This document shows, piece after piece, positions 1 to 7,950 of a stretch of 64,000 nucleotides of DNA. The stretch comes from AWTP1-13 sp963814055. Its GTDB lineage: Bacteria > Pseudomonadota > Alphaproteobacteria > Rhizobiales > Hyphomicrobiaceae. Numbering within the stretch: the stretch's first letter is position 1; every line of letters begins with the position of its first letter. A program made the translations under genes and the position numbers. The DNA is taken from the NCBI GenBank assembly GCA_963814055.1, contig CAWFBJ010000023.1, forward strand, positions 62,001 through 126,000, in the 5' to 3' direction. The notes under the pieces are model-generated. The model was not told the origin of the DNA. It saw only the letters and a list, made by a program, of their open reading frames with translations, and ran no database searches.

Positions 1-1442
1 CACACGACCGGGATCTGGTACTCGACCGCCGTGCACAGCACATGCGGGACCATGGTGAAACTGCCGTCGCCGACGATCGACACGCACGGCTTGTCGGGCG
101 CGGCCAGCTTGGCGCCGAGAACGCCGGCCGCTCCGAAGCCCATGCCCGAGAAGCCCCAGGAATTCAGCATGGTTTGCGGGCGTCGCGCCTTCCAGAACTG
201 CATGTACCAGTTGTGATTGACGCCGACATCGCAGGCGAGAATGGCATCCTCGGGCAGCACCGCCTGGCAATCGGCGACGATGCGCTCGGGACGGATGGGC
301 GAGGCGTGCAGGTCGAAATTCGGACGGGTGAAGTCGTCCCAGGCCACCTTCCATTTTTCGATATCGGCGTGCCATGCGCGCAGCGCACCGTCCCGCTTTG
401 GCGACCGCCGATCGGTTTCAGCCAGCAACTGGCGCAGGAAAGTCCGTGCGTCAGCCAGGAGGCCGATGTCGGGCGGATAGTTGCGGCCGAGTTCGCTGTT
501 GTCGACGTCGACATGGATCAGCTTGCTGTGCGGGAAGTTCCAGGAGTAGCCCGGGAGCCAAGAAGAGGCCGAGCGGTCGTCGAAGCGCGCACCGATGGCA
601 ATCACCACGTCGGCGCGCCGGCCGGCCTCGTTGGCCGGATAGGCGCCATTGCGGCCGATGAAGCCGAGCGACAGCGGGTCGGTCATGTCGAGGCAGCCCA
701 TGCCGTTGGGCGATGAGATGACGGGGATGCCGAGACGATGCACGAACGCCGTGAGTTCCTTGCCGGCTTCAGCCAGGGTCACGCCGTGGCCGATGAAGAG
801 CACCGGGCGCTTGGCGGCCAGGATCATATCGAGCGCCGCGCTGATTTCCTCAGGCGAAGCGCCGCCGCGCTGGGCATTGTGCCGCGGCGAGGCCGGCGGC
901 ACTTCCACGTCGTCCTCCTCCTGGAAGACGTTGAAGGGGATGTCGACGTTCACCGGCCCGGGCCGGCCCGACAGCATGGTGGTGGTGGCCTGGCGCAGCG
1001 CGAGCGGCAGCATGTCGACGCGGGTCGGCTGGAAGCTGCGCTTGACCACCGGGCGAATGATGTTGGGGAAATCGGCCTGGAAGTGCCGGTTGATCTCCTG
1101 GAAGGGGCTGCGGTTGAACTGCTGGGTCGGCACGTTGGCCGTGATGGCCAGAATGGCCGAGGAATCGGAAAGCGCCACCGCCAGCGGCATGACGATGTTG
1201 CAGGAACCGGGCCCGCAGGAGGTGAGCGTGGCGACGGGCTCGTGGCGCACGCGGAAGTAGGCATCCGCCATGTGGGCCGCCACCTGCTCGTGCCGCGGCG
1301 AGACCAGCTTGATGCGGTCGCGCGCCTGATACAGGGTGTCGAGCAGGCCGACGTTGCCGTGTCCGCAGATGCCGAACACGTACGGCATCTTGTTCCTGAT
1401 CAGGTGCTCGGTGATCAGGTCGGCACCCTTCATCCGCGCCAT
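1..1442 (-). CDS. Thiamine-diphosphate-dependent enzyme, acetolactate synthase large-subunit-like (3' end cut by window)
   Basis: The reading frame is open from an ATG at 1442 through the left edge, giving about 480 residues of a family that usually has 550-600. A GGAGGGAGG ribosome binding site ends five bases before the ATG. The N-terminal pyrimidine-binding domain shows the catalytic glutamate in HEQ (about residue 52) and TSCGPGSCN (about 75-83), a variant of the usual TSGPG motif. The diphosphate-binding GDGSF motif lies near residue 460, just before the cut. The family makes or breaks C-C bonds next to a carbonyl using ThDP. The sequence does not reveal the substrate; acetolactate synthase, a 2-oxoacid decarboxylase or a related lyase are all possible. 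The gene is divergent from the molybdenum hydroxylase operon and may belong to the same catabolic locus. Confidence 0.85.
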   Translation of the reverse strand, partial: MARMKGADLITEHLIRNKMPYVFGICGHGNVGLLDTLYQARDRIKLVSPRHEQVAAHMADAYFRVRHEPVATLTSCGPGSCNIVMPLAVALSDSSAILAITANVPTQQFNRSPFQEINRHFQADFPNIIRPVVKRSFQPTRVDMLPLALRQATTTMLSGRPGPVNVDIPFNVFQEEDDVEVPPASPRHNAQRGGASPEEISAALDMILAAKRPVLFIGHGVTLAEAGKELTAFVHRLGIPVISSPNGMGCLDMTDPLSLGFIGRNGAYPANEAGRRADVVIAIGARFDDRSASSWLPGYSWNFPHSKLIHVDVDNSELGRNYPPDIGLLADARTFLRQLLAETDRRSPKRDGALRAWHADIEKWKVAWDDFTRPNFDLHASPIRPERIVADCQAVLPEDAILACDVGVNHNWYMQFWKARRPQTMLNSWGFSGMGFGAAGVLGAKLAAPDKPCVSIVGDGSFTMVPHVLCTAVEYQIPVV

Positions 1443-1523
1443 GCAGCCTCCCTCCGCTCATCGAACAGCCGCGCAATATCAGCGCCGCAGTATGCCGCAT
1501 TATAAATTGACGTCTCGCAATAT

Positions 1524-1537
1524 GAAAACTAGTTTTC
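1524..1537. promoter_or_regulatory. 14-bp perfect palindrome in divergent promoter region
   Basis: GAAAACTAGTTTTC is a perfect palindrome in the 189-bp gap between the ThDP enzyme (minus) and the FAD-subunit gene (plus). Its position suits an operator that serves both promoters. No regulator gene lies next to it, so the cognate protein is unknown. Confidence 0.4.
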
Positions 1538-1631
1538 CTTCGCTGTTACTCCCACGAGGAGGAGACCGGTCTGGAACCCATGATGCTAGGCTCGGACACA
1601 TCACGTTGAAACGGGCAGGATCCGCCGGTTT

Positions 1632-2513
1632 ATGAAACCCGTCGCATTCGAATACGCGAGGCCGGCAACCGTCAGCGAGGCCTGCAGGCTGCTCGCGAAG
1701 GATGGAAATTCGCGCGTACTCGCGGGCGGCCAGACCCTGATCCCGATGCTGGCGATGCGGCTGGCCCGGCCGTCGTGTCTGGTGGACATCGCGCGCATCC
1801 CGGAGCTTTCCGGCATTCGCGATGAGGGAGCTTTCGTCGCCATCGGTGCGGCAACGCGGCAGGTGGTGGCCGAGCGCGATCCGCTGGTCGCGCGCAAGGT
1901 GCCGCTGCTGGCCAAGGCTTTGCCCTGGGTCGGGCATGCCCCGACTCGCAACCGCGGCACCATCGGCGGATCGGTCGCCAATGGTGATCCGGCTGCCGAG
2001 ATCCCGCTGGTGGCGGTGACGCTCGACGCGACGCTGGTGGTCCAGACGGCCGAGGAGACGAGCGAACTGGCGGCAGCCGAATTCTATCTCGGTCCGATGA
2101 TCACGGCGCTGCCGGAAGGAGGCATCCTTACCTCCGTGCATTTCCCGGTTTGGGCCGAGGACCGCATCGGCAACGGCTTCCACGAGGTGGCTGCGCGCAA
2201 AAGCGACTTTGCGCTGGTCGCAGCGGCGGCGCAAGTCGCGCTGGATGCGGACGGCTGCTGCACGCGGCTTGCGGTCGGCTTGGGCGGAGCCGGCGATGTG
2301 CCGATTCGCCTGGATTCGGTCGCCGAAGCCTTGATCGGAACGCGATTGGAGGACGGTGCGGTGCGCGAAGCCGTCGAAGCCGCCACCGCCGAACTGGAAA
2401 CCGCTGACGACCTGCACGCTTCGGCCGCCTATCGCCGCCGCGTTGCGTCATCGTTGGCCCGCCGCGCCATCGCCGATGCTCGCGACGACGCCGGAGGCCG
2501 GCATGCGCGTTGA
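1632..2513 (+). CDS. Molybdenum hydroxylase, FAD-binding medium subunit (CoxM/CutM family)
   Basis: This 293-residue protein carries the two FAD-binding signatures of the family: AGGQTLIPM at residues 31-39 and TRNRGTIGGS at 105-114, followed by ANGDPAAE. It passes electrons from the 2Fe-2S subunit to an external acceptor via FAD in an LMS-type heterotrimer. The length is normal (280-300 aa). It is the first gene of the operon and overlaps the next gene by 11 bases, so translation is probably coupled. Similar subunits occur in CO, nicotinate, aldehyde and other aromatic or heterocyclic dehydrogenases, so the family alone does not give the substrate. Confidence 0.92.
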   Translation: MKPVAFEYARPATVSEACRLLAKDGNSRVLAGGQTLIPMLAMRLARPSCLVDIARIPELSGIRDEGAFVAIGAATRQVVAERDPLVARKVPLLAKALPWVGHAPTRNRGTIGGSVANGDPAAEIPLVAVTLDATLVVQTAEETSELAAAEFYLGPMITALPEGGILTSVHFPVWAEDRIGNGFHEVAARKSDFALVAAAAQVALDADGCCTRLAVGLGGAGDVPIRLDSVAEALIGTRLEDGAVREAVEAATAELETADDLHASAAYRRRVASSLARRAIADARDDAGGRHAR

Positions 2514-2991
2514 ACTCAGCGTCAATGGAAGCCCGATCGCTGTGGACGTCGAGCCGCGCCGCACGCTGCTCGATTGCCTGCGCGAAGAGGTCGGGCTCAA
2601 GGGAACGCATGCGGGCTGCGAGCACGGCGTATGCGGGGCATGCACCGTTCTGCTCGACGGCGAGCCGGTGCGCTCGTGCCTGATGCTTGCGGTTCAGAGT
2701 GACGGACATGCAATCACCACCATCGAGGGCCTGAACCCGGGTCCCGGCGAACTCACGGTGCTGCAGGATGCGTTCTGCGAAACGCACGGGCTGCAGTGCG
2801 GCTACTGTACGCCCGGCATGATCATGGCCGGCCAGGCGCTGCTGGCTCGCACGCTTTCGCCCACGCGGGACGATATTGTCGAAGCCATTTCCGGCAACAT
2901 CTGCCGCTGCACCGGCTACGGCCAGATCGTGGAGGCGATCGCGCTCGCCGCCGAACGCCTGCGCGCCGCCAACCAGCCGGGCGGGGTCTGA
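2503..2991 (+). CDS. Molybdenum hydroxylase, 2Fe-2S small subunit (CoxS/CutS family)
   Basis: The 162-residue protein has all eight cluster cysteines. The plant-type set is C39, C44, C47 and C59, and the helical-domain set is C99, C102, C134 and C136 (CGYC and CRCTGY motifs). It carries electrons from the molybdopterin site to FAD. The ATG at 2503 was chosen over an upstream in-frame ATG because a GGAGG site sits seven bases before it and because family members begin with this short beta-strand (RVELSVNG). The length is typical (about 160 aa). It overlaps the FAD subunit by 11 bases and is followed after two bases by the large subunit. Confidence 0.93.
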   Translation: MRVELSVNGSPIAVDVEPRRTLLDCLREEVGLKGTHAGCEHGVCGACTVLLDGEPVRSCLMLAVQSDGHAITTIEGLNPGPGELTVLQDAFCETHGLQCGYCTPGMIMAGQALLARTLSPTRDDIVEAISGNICRCTGYGQIVEAIALAAERLRAANQPGGV

Positions 2992-2993
2992 GC

Positions 2994-5510
2994 ATGGCGG
3001 GGACGGCAGACTTCAGATACGTCTCCCGCAAGCGCCGCGTGCGCGAGGATCGCCGCTTCGTCAGCGGCCAGGCCACGTTCGTCAGCGACGTGACGCCGCC
3101 TGGAACCTTGCACGTCGCGGTCCTGACCTCGCCCTACGCCTGCGCCCGCATCGCCAGCATTGATGCGGCCGATGCGCTGGCCATGCCGGGCGTGCACCTG
3201 GTGGTGGGCGGCCATGAGCTGGCAGGCGCCACCGATGCGCTGCTGATCGGCGTGGATGCACCGCTGGTGACACGCTATCCCCTTGCCGTGGACCGTGCGC
3301 GCTATGCCGGGGAATGGGTCGTCGCCGTGGTGGCCGATAGCCGCGCATTGGCCGAGGATGCGCGCGAGAAGGTCCAGATTGCGTACGAACCGCTGCCGTT
3401 CCTGCTCGATGGCGAGGCCGCCTATAGGCCGGACAGCACGCCGGTACATCCCGCGCATGGCTCCAACGTGCTGCTCGACAAGCGCTTCGTATGGGGCGAC
3501 GTCGACCAGGCCTTCGCTGCGGCACAGCACCAGCTGGCCTATCGCGTGCGCTGGGGCCGCAGCGCCACCGTGCCGATCGAGACCTTCGGCGTGGTGGCGA
3601 GCTGGGACCCATGGCGCGAGATGCTCGACGTATGGGCCTCCATCCAGATGCCCAAGTTCGCCGACCAGATCGCGCGGGCCCTGCGCATGCCGCTCAACGG
3701 CGTGCGCGTGCATCAGGACGTGGACGTGGGCGGCAGCTACGGCGTCAAGCGCGGCATTAAGCATACCGTGCTCGCAGGCTACCTCTCGCGCCGGCTGTCG
3801 CGGCCCGTGAAGCTGATCGAGGATAGGCTGGAGAACATGCGCGGCGGCGACATGCATGGGCCGGAACGTGTGTTCGACATCGAGCTGGCATATGACGGCA
3901 TGGGCCTCGTGCATGCCATGCGTATGCGCGCGCTCGACAATATCGGCGCCTACGCGGGCCGTTCACCGCTGCAGCTCGGCAAGCCGGTGGGCGCCATCGT
4001 CGGCCCCTACCGCATCGGCGCGGTCGCCTATCACGCCATCGCCGTCACGACCAACAAGACGCCGCAGGAAGCGGTGCGCGGCTTCGGCCAGGCCCCCACC
4101 AATTATGCCATCGAGACCGGCATCGACCGCGTCGCCGAAGCGCTCGGCCTCGATCGGCTGGAAGTGCGCCGGCGCAATTTCATCCGCGCCGACGAGTTTC
4201 CTTATCTGATCCCCAGCGGCAGCACCTACGACAGCGGCGACTATCATACGGTGGTAAAAAAGACGCTCGATCATGCCGACTGGGAAGCCCTGGTCGCCGA
4301 GCGGGACAAATTGCGCGCTTCGGGCCTGCTGGCCGGGATCGGCGTGGCGAGCTGCCTGGAGCCCAGCGGCGGCAACTCCTCGTTCGAGCCATTGCTCAAC
4401 GCCAAGAACACCACCACGACCTGGATGGAATCCTGCCGCATCATGGTCGATGCGCTAGGCACCGTTACGATCACGATCCACACCACGTCGTCGGGTCAGG
4501 GTCACGAGACGCTGGCCGCAACCGTCGCCGGCGAAGCCCTGCAGATCGACCCCGATCGCATTCGTGTTGTACGGGCGACATCGCTGGAAAGCCTGCCCGG
4601 CAACAGCCCCGTCGGCAGCCGCATGGCCATCATGCTGGGCGGGGCCGTCCACCACGCGGCTGGTCAGGTGCGCGACAAGCTGATCGCGATTGCGGCGCAT
4701 CGGCTGGGCGTTCCGGCGAGCGCGCTCAAGTATCGCAACGGCGGCGTGGAGGACCCCGCGTCCGACCGCGCCATGGAATGGATCGATCTGGTGACACTGG
4801 CGCATCGCCATTTCCACCTGCTGCCGCCCGGCATGTCCCCGGGCATCGCCGTCGAGCACATCATGCAGGTACCGACGGGAGACAAGCTGCCGACGGCCGA
4901 CGGTCGCGTGCAAATGTATCCCTGCTACTCCTTCGAATTCCACCTCGTGCTGGTGGCGATCGACCCGGAGATCGGCAAGCCCGAGATCCGCCGCTACGTC
5001 ATCGGCCACGACTGCGGCACGGTCATCAATCCCGACATCGTGCGCGGCATGACGCTCGGCGGCATCGCCCACGGCATCGGCGCGGCGCTGCTGGAGGAGT
5101 TCGCCTTCGACGGCGAGGGTCAGCTGGTGGCGCAGAGCTTCATGGACTATCTGCTCCCCTCCGCGCACGAGGTGCCGGAGGTGGAGATCGTGCATCACGT
5201 GACGCCGTCGCCGCATACGGTGCTCGGCCAGAAGGGCTCGGGCGAGTCGGGCTATCTCGGCGCACCGGCGGCACTTTCGGGCGCCATCAACGACGCGGTG
5301 CGCCATCTGAATATCCGTTTCGAGTCGCTGCCCATGCGCATTTCCGCCATCGGCGACGCCATCGCCGAAGCCACGGCCAGTCAAAACGTCCCCTCCCCCT
5401 CGTGGGGAGGGGTTAGGGGTGGGGGGAACCACAACGAGCGTTCGGGAATACCCCCCTCCCTGTCCCTCCCCCACAAGGGGGGAGGGGAGAGAAACGGAGG
5501 TTCTGCTTGA
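2994..5510 (+). CDS. Molybdenum hydroxylase, molybdopterin-binding large subunit (CoxL/CutL family)
   Basis: This 838-residue catalytic subunit hydroxylates its substrate at a Mo-cytosine-dinucleotide cofactor. The active-site loop reads EAVRGFGQ (about residues 359-366), not the AYxCSFR of form I CO dehydrogenase or the AYRGAGR of form II, so CO oxidation is unlikely. The catalytic glutamate lies in KGSGESG near residue 750. The start two bases after the small subunit is the only one that fits the family N-terminus (RYVSRKRRVREDRRF). The last 40 or so residues are rich in Pro, Gly and Ser and are encoded by a palindromic repeat (5390-5488) that appears to have extended the original C-terminus near residue 795. 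The stop overlaps the TTG start of the next gene. Confidence 0.93.
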   Translation: MAGTADFRYVSRKRRVREDRRFVSGQATFVSDVTPPGTLHVAVLTSPYACARIASIDAADALAMPGVHLVVGGHELAGATDALLIGVDAPLVTRYPLAVDRARYAGEWVVAVVADSRALAEDAREKVQIAYEPLPFLLDGEAAYRPDSTPVHPAHGSNVLLDKRFVWGDVDQAFAAAQHQLAYRVRWGRSATVPIETFGVVASWDPWREMLDVWASIQMPKFADQIARALRMPLNGVRVHQDVDVGGSYGVKRGIKHTVLAGYLSRRLSRPVKLIEDRLENMRGGDMHGPERVFDIELAYDGMGLVHAMRMRALDNIGAYAGRSPLQLGKPVGAIVGPYRIGAVAYHAIAVTTNKTPQEAVRGFGQAPTNYAIETGIDRVAEALGLDRLEVRRRNFIRADEFPYLIPSGSTYDSGDYHTVVKKTLDHADWEALVAERDKLRASGLLAGIGVASCLEPSGGNSSFEPLLNAKNTTTTWMESCRIMVDALGTVTITIHTTSSGQGHETLAATVAGEALQIDPDRIRVVRATSLESLPGNSPVGSRMAIMLGGAVHHAAGQVRDKLIAIAAHRLGVPASALKYRNGGVEDPASDRAMEWIDLVTLAHRHFHLLPPGMSPGIAVEHIMQVPTGDKLPTADGRVQMYPCYSFEFHLVLVAIDPEIGKPEIRRYVIGHDCGTVINPDIVRGMTLGGIAHGIGAALLEEFAFDGEGQLVAQSFMDYLLPSAHEVPEVEIVHHVTPSPHTVLGQKGSGESGYLGAPAALSGAINDAVRHLNIRFESLPMRISAIGDAIAEATASQNVPSPSWGGVRGGGNHNERSGIPPSLSLPHKGGGERNGGSA
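5390..5488. repeat. GC-rich palindromic intergenic-type repeat inserted in the end of the large-subunit gene
   Basis: Two GC-rich arms (5390-5426 and 5451-5488) are imperfect inverted repeats of each other, and each contains its own small hairpin (CCCTCCCC...GGGGAGGG). The 24-base centre is less GC-rich. Such C/G-run palindromes are familiar as dispersed intergenic repeats in Rhizobiales. Here the element is read in frame as the C-terminal tail of the preceding hydroxylase subunit, and it comes close to the ribosome binding site of the next gene. No second copy was noticed in this window. Confidence 0.75.
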
Positions 5511-6481
5511 TCATCGACAGCCACGCGCATCTGGTTCCGCCGCCTCTGCTGGAGGCCATTCGCAGCGAGACCGCGCGCTTTCCTTCGGTGCTGGCCATCG
5601 AAGACCATGGATCGCTCGCCTTCTCCTTCGCCGGCGCCAAACCGACGCGGCCCGTGTCCAAGCCCCTCTCCGACATCGCTGGCCGCGTCGCCTGGATGAC
5701 CAAGAACGGCATCGACAAGCAGGTCGTCGGCGGCTGGGTCGACATGTTCGGCTACGAGCTGCCCGCCGCCGAAGGCACGGCCTGGGCCCAGCTCATCAAC
5801 TCGCACCTGGCCGAGGCCGCCAAGGCCGAGCCGCGCTTCGTGCCCCTGGCCACCGTCCCCCTGCAGGACGGCGCTGCGGCGGCCGAAGTACTGCGCGCGG
5901 CCGTATCGGCTGGTTTTCCCGGCGTCATGATCGGCACGCTGCCACGCGGCGTCGGCAGCGTGCTGGATGCCCCCGATCTCGCACCCTTCTGGCAGGCCGC
6001 GGACGACACCGGCGCGGTCGTCCACATTCATCCCTCCTTCGATGCCGGCGACGTGCGCGTCAACGACTACGGTCTCGCCAATGCCATCGGCCGCATCACC
6101 GACGCGCTCATCGCCGTCAGCCGCCTGATCTCGGCCGGCCACGTCGCACGCTACGCCAAGGCCAAGATCGTCGTGCCGATGGGGTCGGCCGGCCTGCCGT
6201 TCCTGCTCGGCCGTCTCGCCCGCAACCATGCCATCACGCCGGGCCTCGGCGATCCGGCGGAGGCGCTGCGGCACATCTATACGGACACCATCCTGCACGA
6301 TCCGCGCGTCTTGCGCTTCGTGGTCGGCATGGTCGGAGCCGGCCGCATCATGCTGGGGTCCGACATGCCCTTCCCCATCGGCGACACCGAGCCCGGCAAG
6401 ATCGTGCAGTCCGCCGGCCTGTCGCCCGCCGACGCCGCGAGCATCACCGGCGGCCTCGCCCAGCGGCTGTTTGGGCTGTGA
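5507..6481 (+). CDS. Amidohydrolase-2 family metal-dependent hydrolase/decarboxylase
   Basis: The 324-residue protein begins with the TIM-barrel metal motif DSHAH (H6 and H8). A further ligand motif HIHPSF is near residue 174 and LGSDMPFPIGD near 293. This is the ACMSD-like branch of the amidohydrolase superfamily, whose members decarboxylate or hydrolyse cyclic and aromatic acids at a zinc or manganese centre. The start is TTG at 5507, whose TTGA overlaps the stop of the large subunit, with GGAGG seven bases upstream. No in-frame ATG fits the family start. It probably acts on the product of the molybdenum hydroxylase, but the substrate is unknown. Confidence 0.88.
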   Translation: MIIDSHAHLVPPPLLEAIRSETARFPSVLAIEDHGSLAFSFAGAKPTRPVSKPLSDIAGRVAWMTKNGIDKQVVGGWVDMFGYELPAAEGTAWAQLINSHLAEAAKAEPRFVPLATVPLQDGAAAAEVLRAAVSAGFPGVMIGTLPRGVGSVLDAPDLAPFWQAADDTGAVVHIHPSFDAGDVRVNDYGLANAIGRITDALIAVSRLISAGHVARYAKAKIVVPMGSAGLPFLLGRLARNHAITPGLGDPAEALRHIYTDTILHDPRVLRFVVGMVGAGRIMLGSDMPFPIGDTEPGKIVQSAGLSPADAASITGGLAQRLFGL

Positions 6482-6491
6482 GGCCTCGAAA

Positions 6492-7232
6492 ATGTCGCCA
6501 ATGGGATGGGAGGCACTCGGACAGTGGGGTGAAGACGTAGCTTGCATCGAGCCACTCGCTGGCGGAGTCGCCAACGACGTGTGGAGCGTGCGCGTCAACG
6601 GGCATCTTGCGGTCGGTCGTCTCGGCGCCAGGAGCGACGCTGATCTCGCATGGGAGGCCGAGCTCCTCCAACACCTCGATCGTGAAGGTCTGACCGTACC
6701 AGTGCCGATCCCGACGACCGACGGCCGGCTGTTCGTGGACGGTCTAGTGGTGATGCGATACGTGGAGGGCGGACCGCCCGAGACGGAGGCCGACTGGCGT
6801 CGCGTGGCCGACACGCTCCGCCGGCTGCATCGCTTGACGCAGGGTTGGCCGCAGCGTTCGGCCTGGCGATCGTCGACCGACCTCCTGCGCGCCGAGACCG
6901 GGACGAGGATCGACCTCGGCGCGATGCCGCCTGAGGGTGTTGCTCGATGTCGAGCAGCGTGGGCGCGGCTCATCGGACGTCAGACCTGCGTCGTCCACGG
7001 CGACCCCAACCCGCGCAACATCCGCATGAACGCGGATCGGGTCGCGCTGATCGACTGGGACGAGGCGCACGTCGACGTCCCCGACCTCGACCTGGTGATG
7101 CCCCACAACGCTGCCGGTCTCGACGACGAGGCGCACGACATTGCCGCGCAAGCGTGGGCCGCATGGGAAGCGGCTGTCTGCTGGGACGACGAGCACTCAG
7201 TCAAGCGGCTCGCCGCAGTTCGAGCGGTCTGA
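6492..7232 (+). CDS. Aminoglycoside phosphotransferase (APH)-fold kinase-like protein
   Basis: The 246-residue protein shows the APH catalytic loop HGDPNPRN at 169-176 and the metal-binding IDWDEA at 187-192. An N-terminal lobe resembles a truncated kinase N-domain, with no clear conserved lysine. Family members phosphorylate aminoglycosides, choline, homoserine and other small alcohols. The motifs are insufficient to call it a resistance gene. The ATG lies 10 bases after the amidohydrolase stop with no strong ribosome binding site. It interrupts what is otherwise a Cox-type operon (coxG follows after 200 non-coding bases), so insertion by transfer is plausible. Confidence 0.75.
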   Translation: MSPMGWEALGQWGEDVACIEPLAGGVANDVWSVRVNGHLAVGRLGARSDADLAWEAELLQHLDREGLTVPVPIPTTDGRLFVDGLVVMRYVEGGPPETEADWRRVADTLRRLHRLTQGWPQRSAWRSSTDLLRAETGTRIDLGAMPPEGVARCRAAWARLIGRQTCVVHGDPNPRNIRMNADRVALIDWDEAHVDVPDLDLVMPHNAAGLDDEAHDIAAQAWAAWEAAVCWDDEHSVKRLAAVRAV

Positions 7233-7435
7233 GCCACGGCAGCGAATCGAGAGCTCGCATCGTCAGTCATTGCGTGTGTTGTGCGTCACAGCAAAAGCAA
7301 GTCCGCCGACGGCAAAAATGGGCCACGACCGCACTTGCCAAGCGTTGCGTCCCGTTGCAAGAGCCGGTAAGCGGAACTGGCGGTCTTGGTCTGATCGTCG
7401 ACCCGCCTCAGCAATCCTCCTCAGGTAGAGACCAC

Positions 7436-7894
7436 GTGAAACTCGATATCGGCGGCAAGGAAGTGATCGCGGCTCCCCTGGAGCGGGTCTGGACCAGCGT
7501 CAATGATCCGGCGTTCCTGTCGCGCTGCATCCCCGGCTGTCGCGAGATGCGGGAACTCTCCCCCGACAAGTACGCAGTGCGCATGGACCTGAAGGTGGCA
7601 TCCGTCGGCGGATCGTTCGCAGGCGAGATCGCATTGTCCGACAAAACTGCGCCCCAAGCCTGCCGCATCGCCGTTTCCGGCAGCGGCACGCTCGGCCACG
7701 GCACAGGCGAGGCCCGTTTCACCTTGGAACCGGCCGGGAACGGAACGCTCCTTGCCTATGAAGGCGCTGGCGAGATCGGCGGCCTTGTCGCCGGCGTCGG
7801 CCAGCGGGTGCTGCGCGGCGTATCGAAACACCTTATCGGCAAATTCTTCAAATCCGTACGTACGGAACTGGAGGGAGCCGCGGCTGTCGGCTAA
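7436..7894 (+). CDS. CoxG-like SRPBCC domain protein
   Basis: The 152-residue protein has the START/Bet v1-like layout of carbon monoxide dehydrogenase subunit G: an N-terminal strand followed by APLERVWTSVNDPAFLSRCIPGC, then repeated amphipathic strands and a C-terminal helix. CoxG proteins accompany molybdenum hydroxylases and have been linked to membrane anchoring or maturation; their exact role outside CO dehydrogenase is not settled. Translation is called from GTG at 7436 because the conserved N-terminus begins there and an AGGTAGAG sequence precedes it. It is separated from its expected partners by the APH-like gene. Confidence 0.85.
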   Translation: MKLDIGGKEVIAAPLERVWTSVNDPAFLSRCIPGCREMRELSPDKYAVRMDLKVASVGGSFAGEIALSDKTAPQACRIAVSGSGTLGHGTGEARFTLEPAGNGTLLAYEGAGEIGGLVAGVGQRVLRGVSKHLIGKFFKSVRTELEGAAAVG

Positions 7895-7950
7895 GTAACA
7901 CCAGCAGGAAAGAACGAGACCGCCCGGGTTCGGGCATCAGGGAGGACCAT

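Noticed and set aside
2994..5510. Carbon monoxide dehydrogenase large subunit (coxL)
   Set aside because: The active-site loop lacks both CO dehydrogenase signatures, so only the wider molybdenum hydroxylase family is called.
5419..6540. 373-codon frame overlapping the amidohydrolase
   Set aside because: It starts inside the palindromic repeat and lies one frame off a protein with clear amidohydrolase metal motifs; the product is Arg-rich nonsense.
6492..7232. Aminoglycoside resistance gene
   Set aside because: The APH fold motifs are present but are shared by many metabolic kinases, and nothing nearby suggests resistance.
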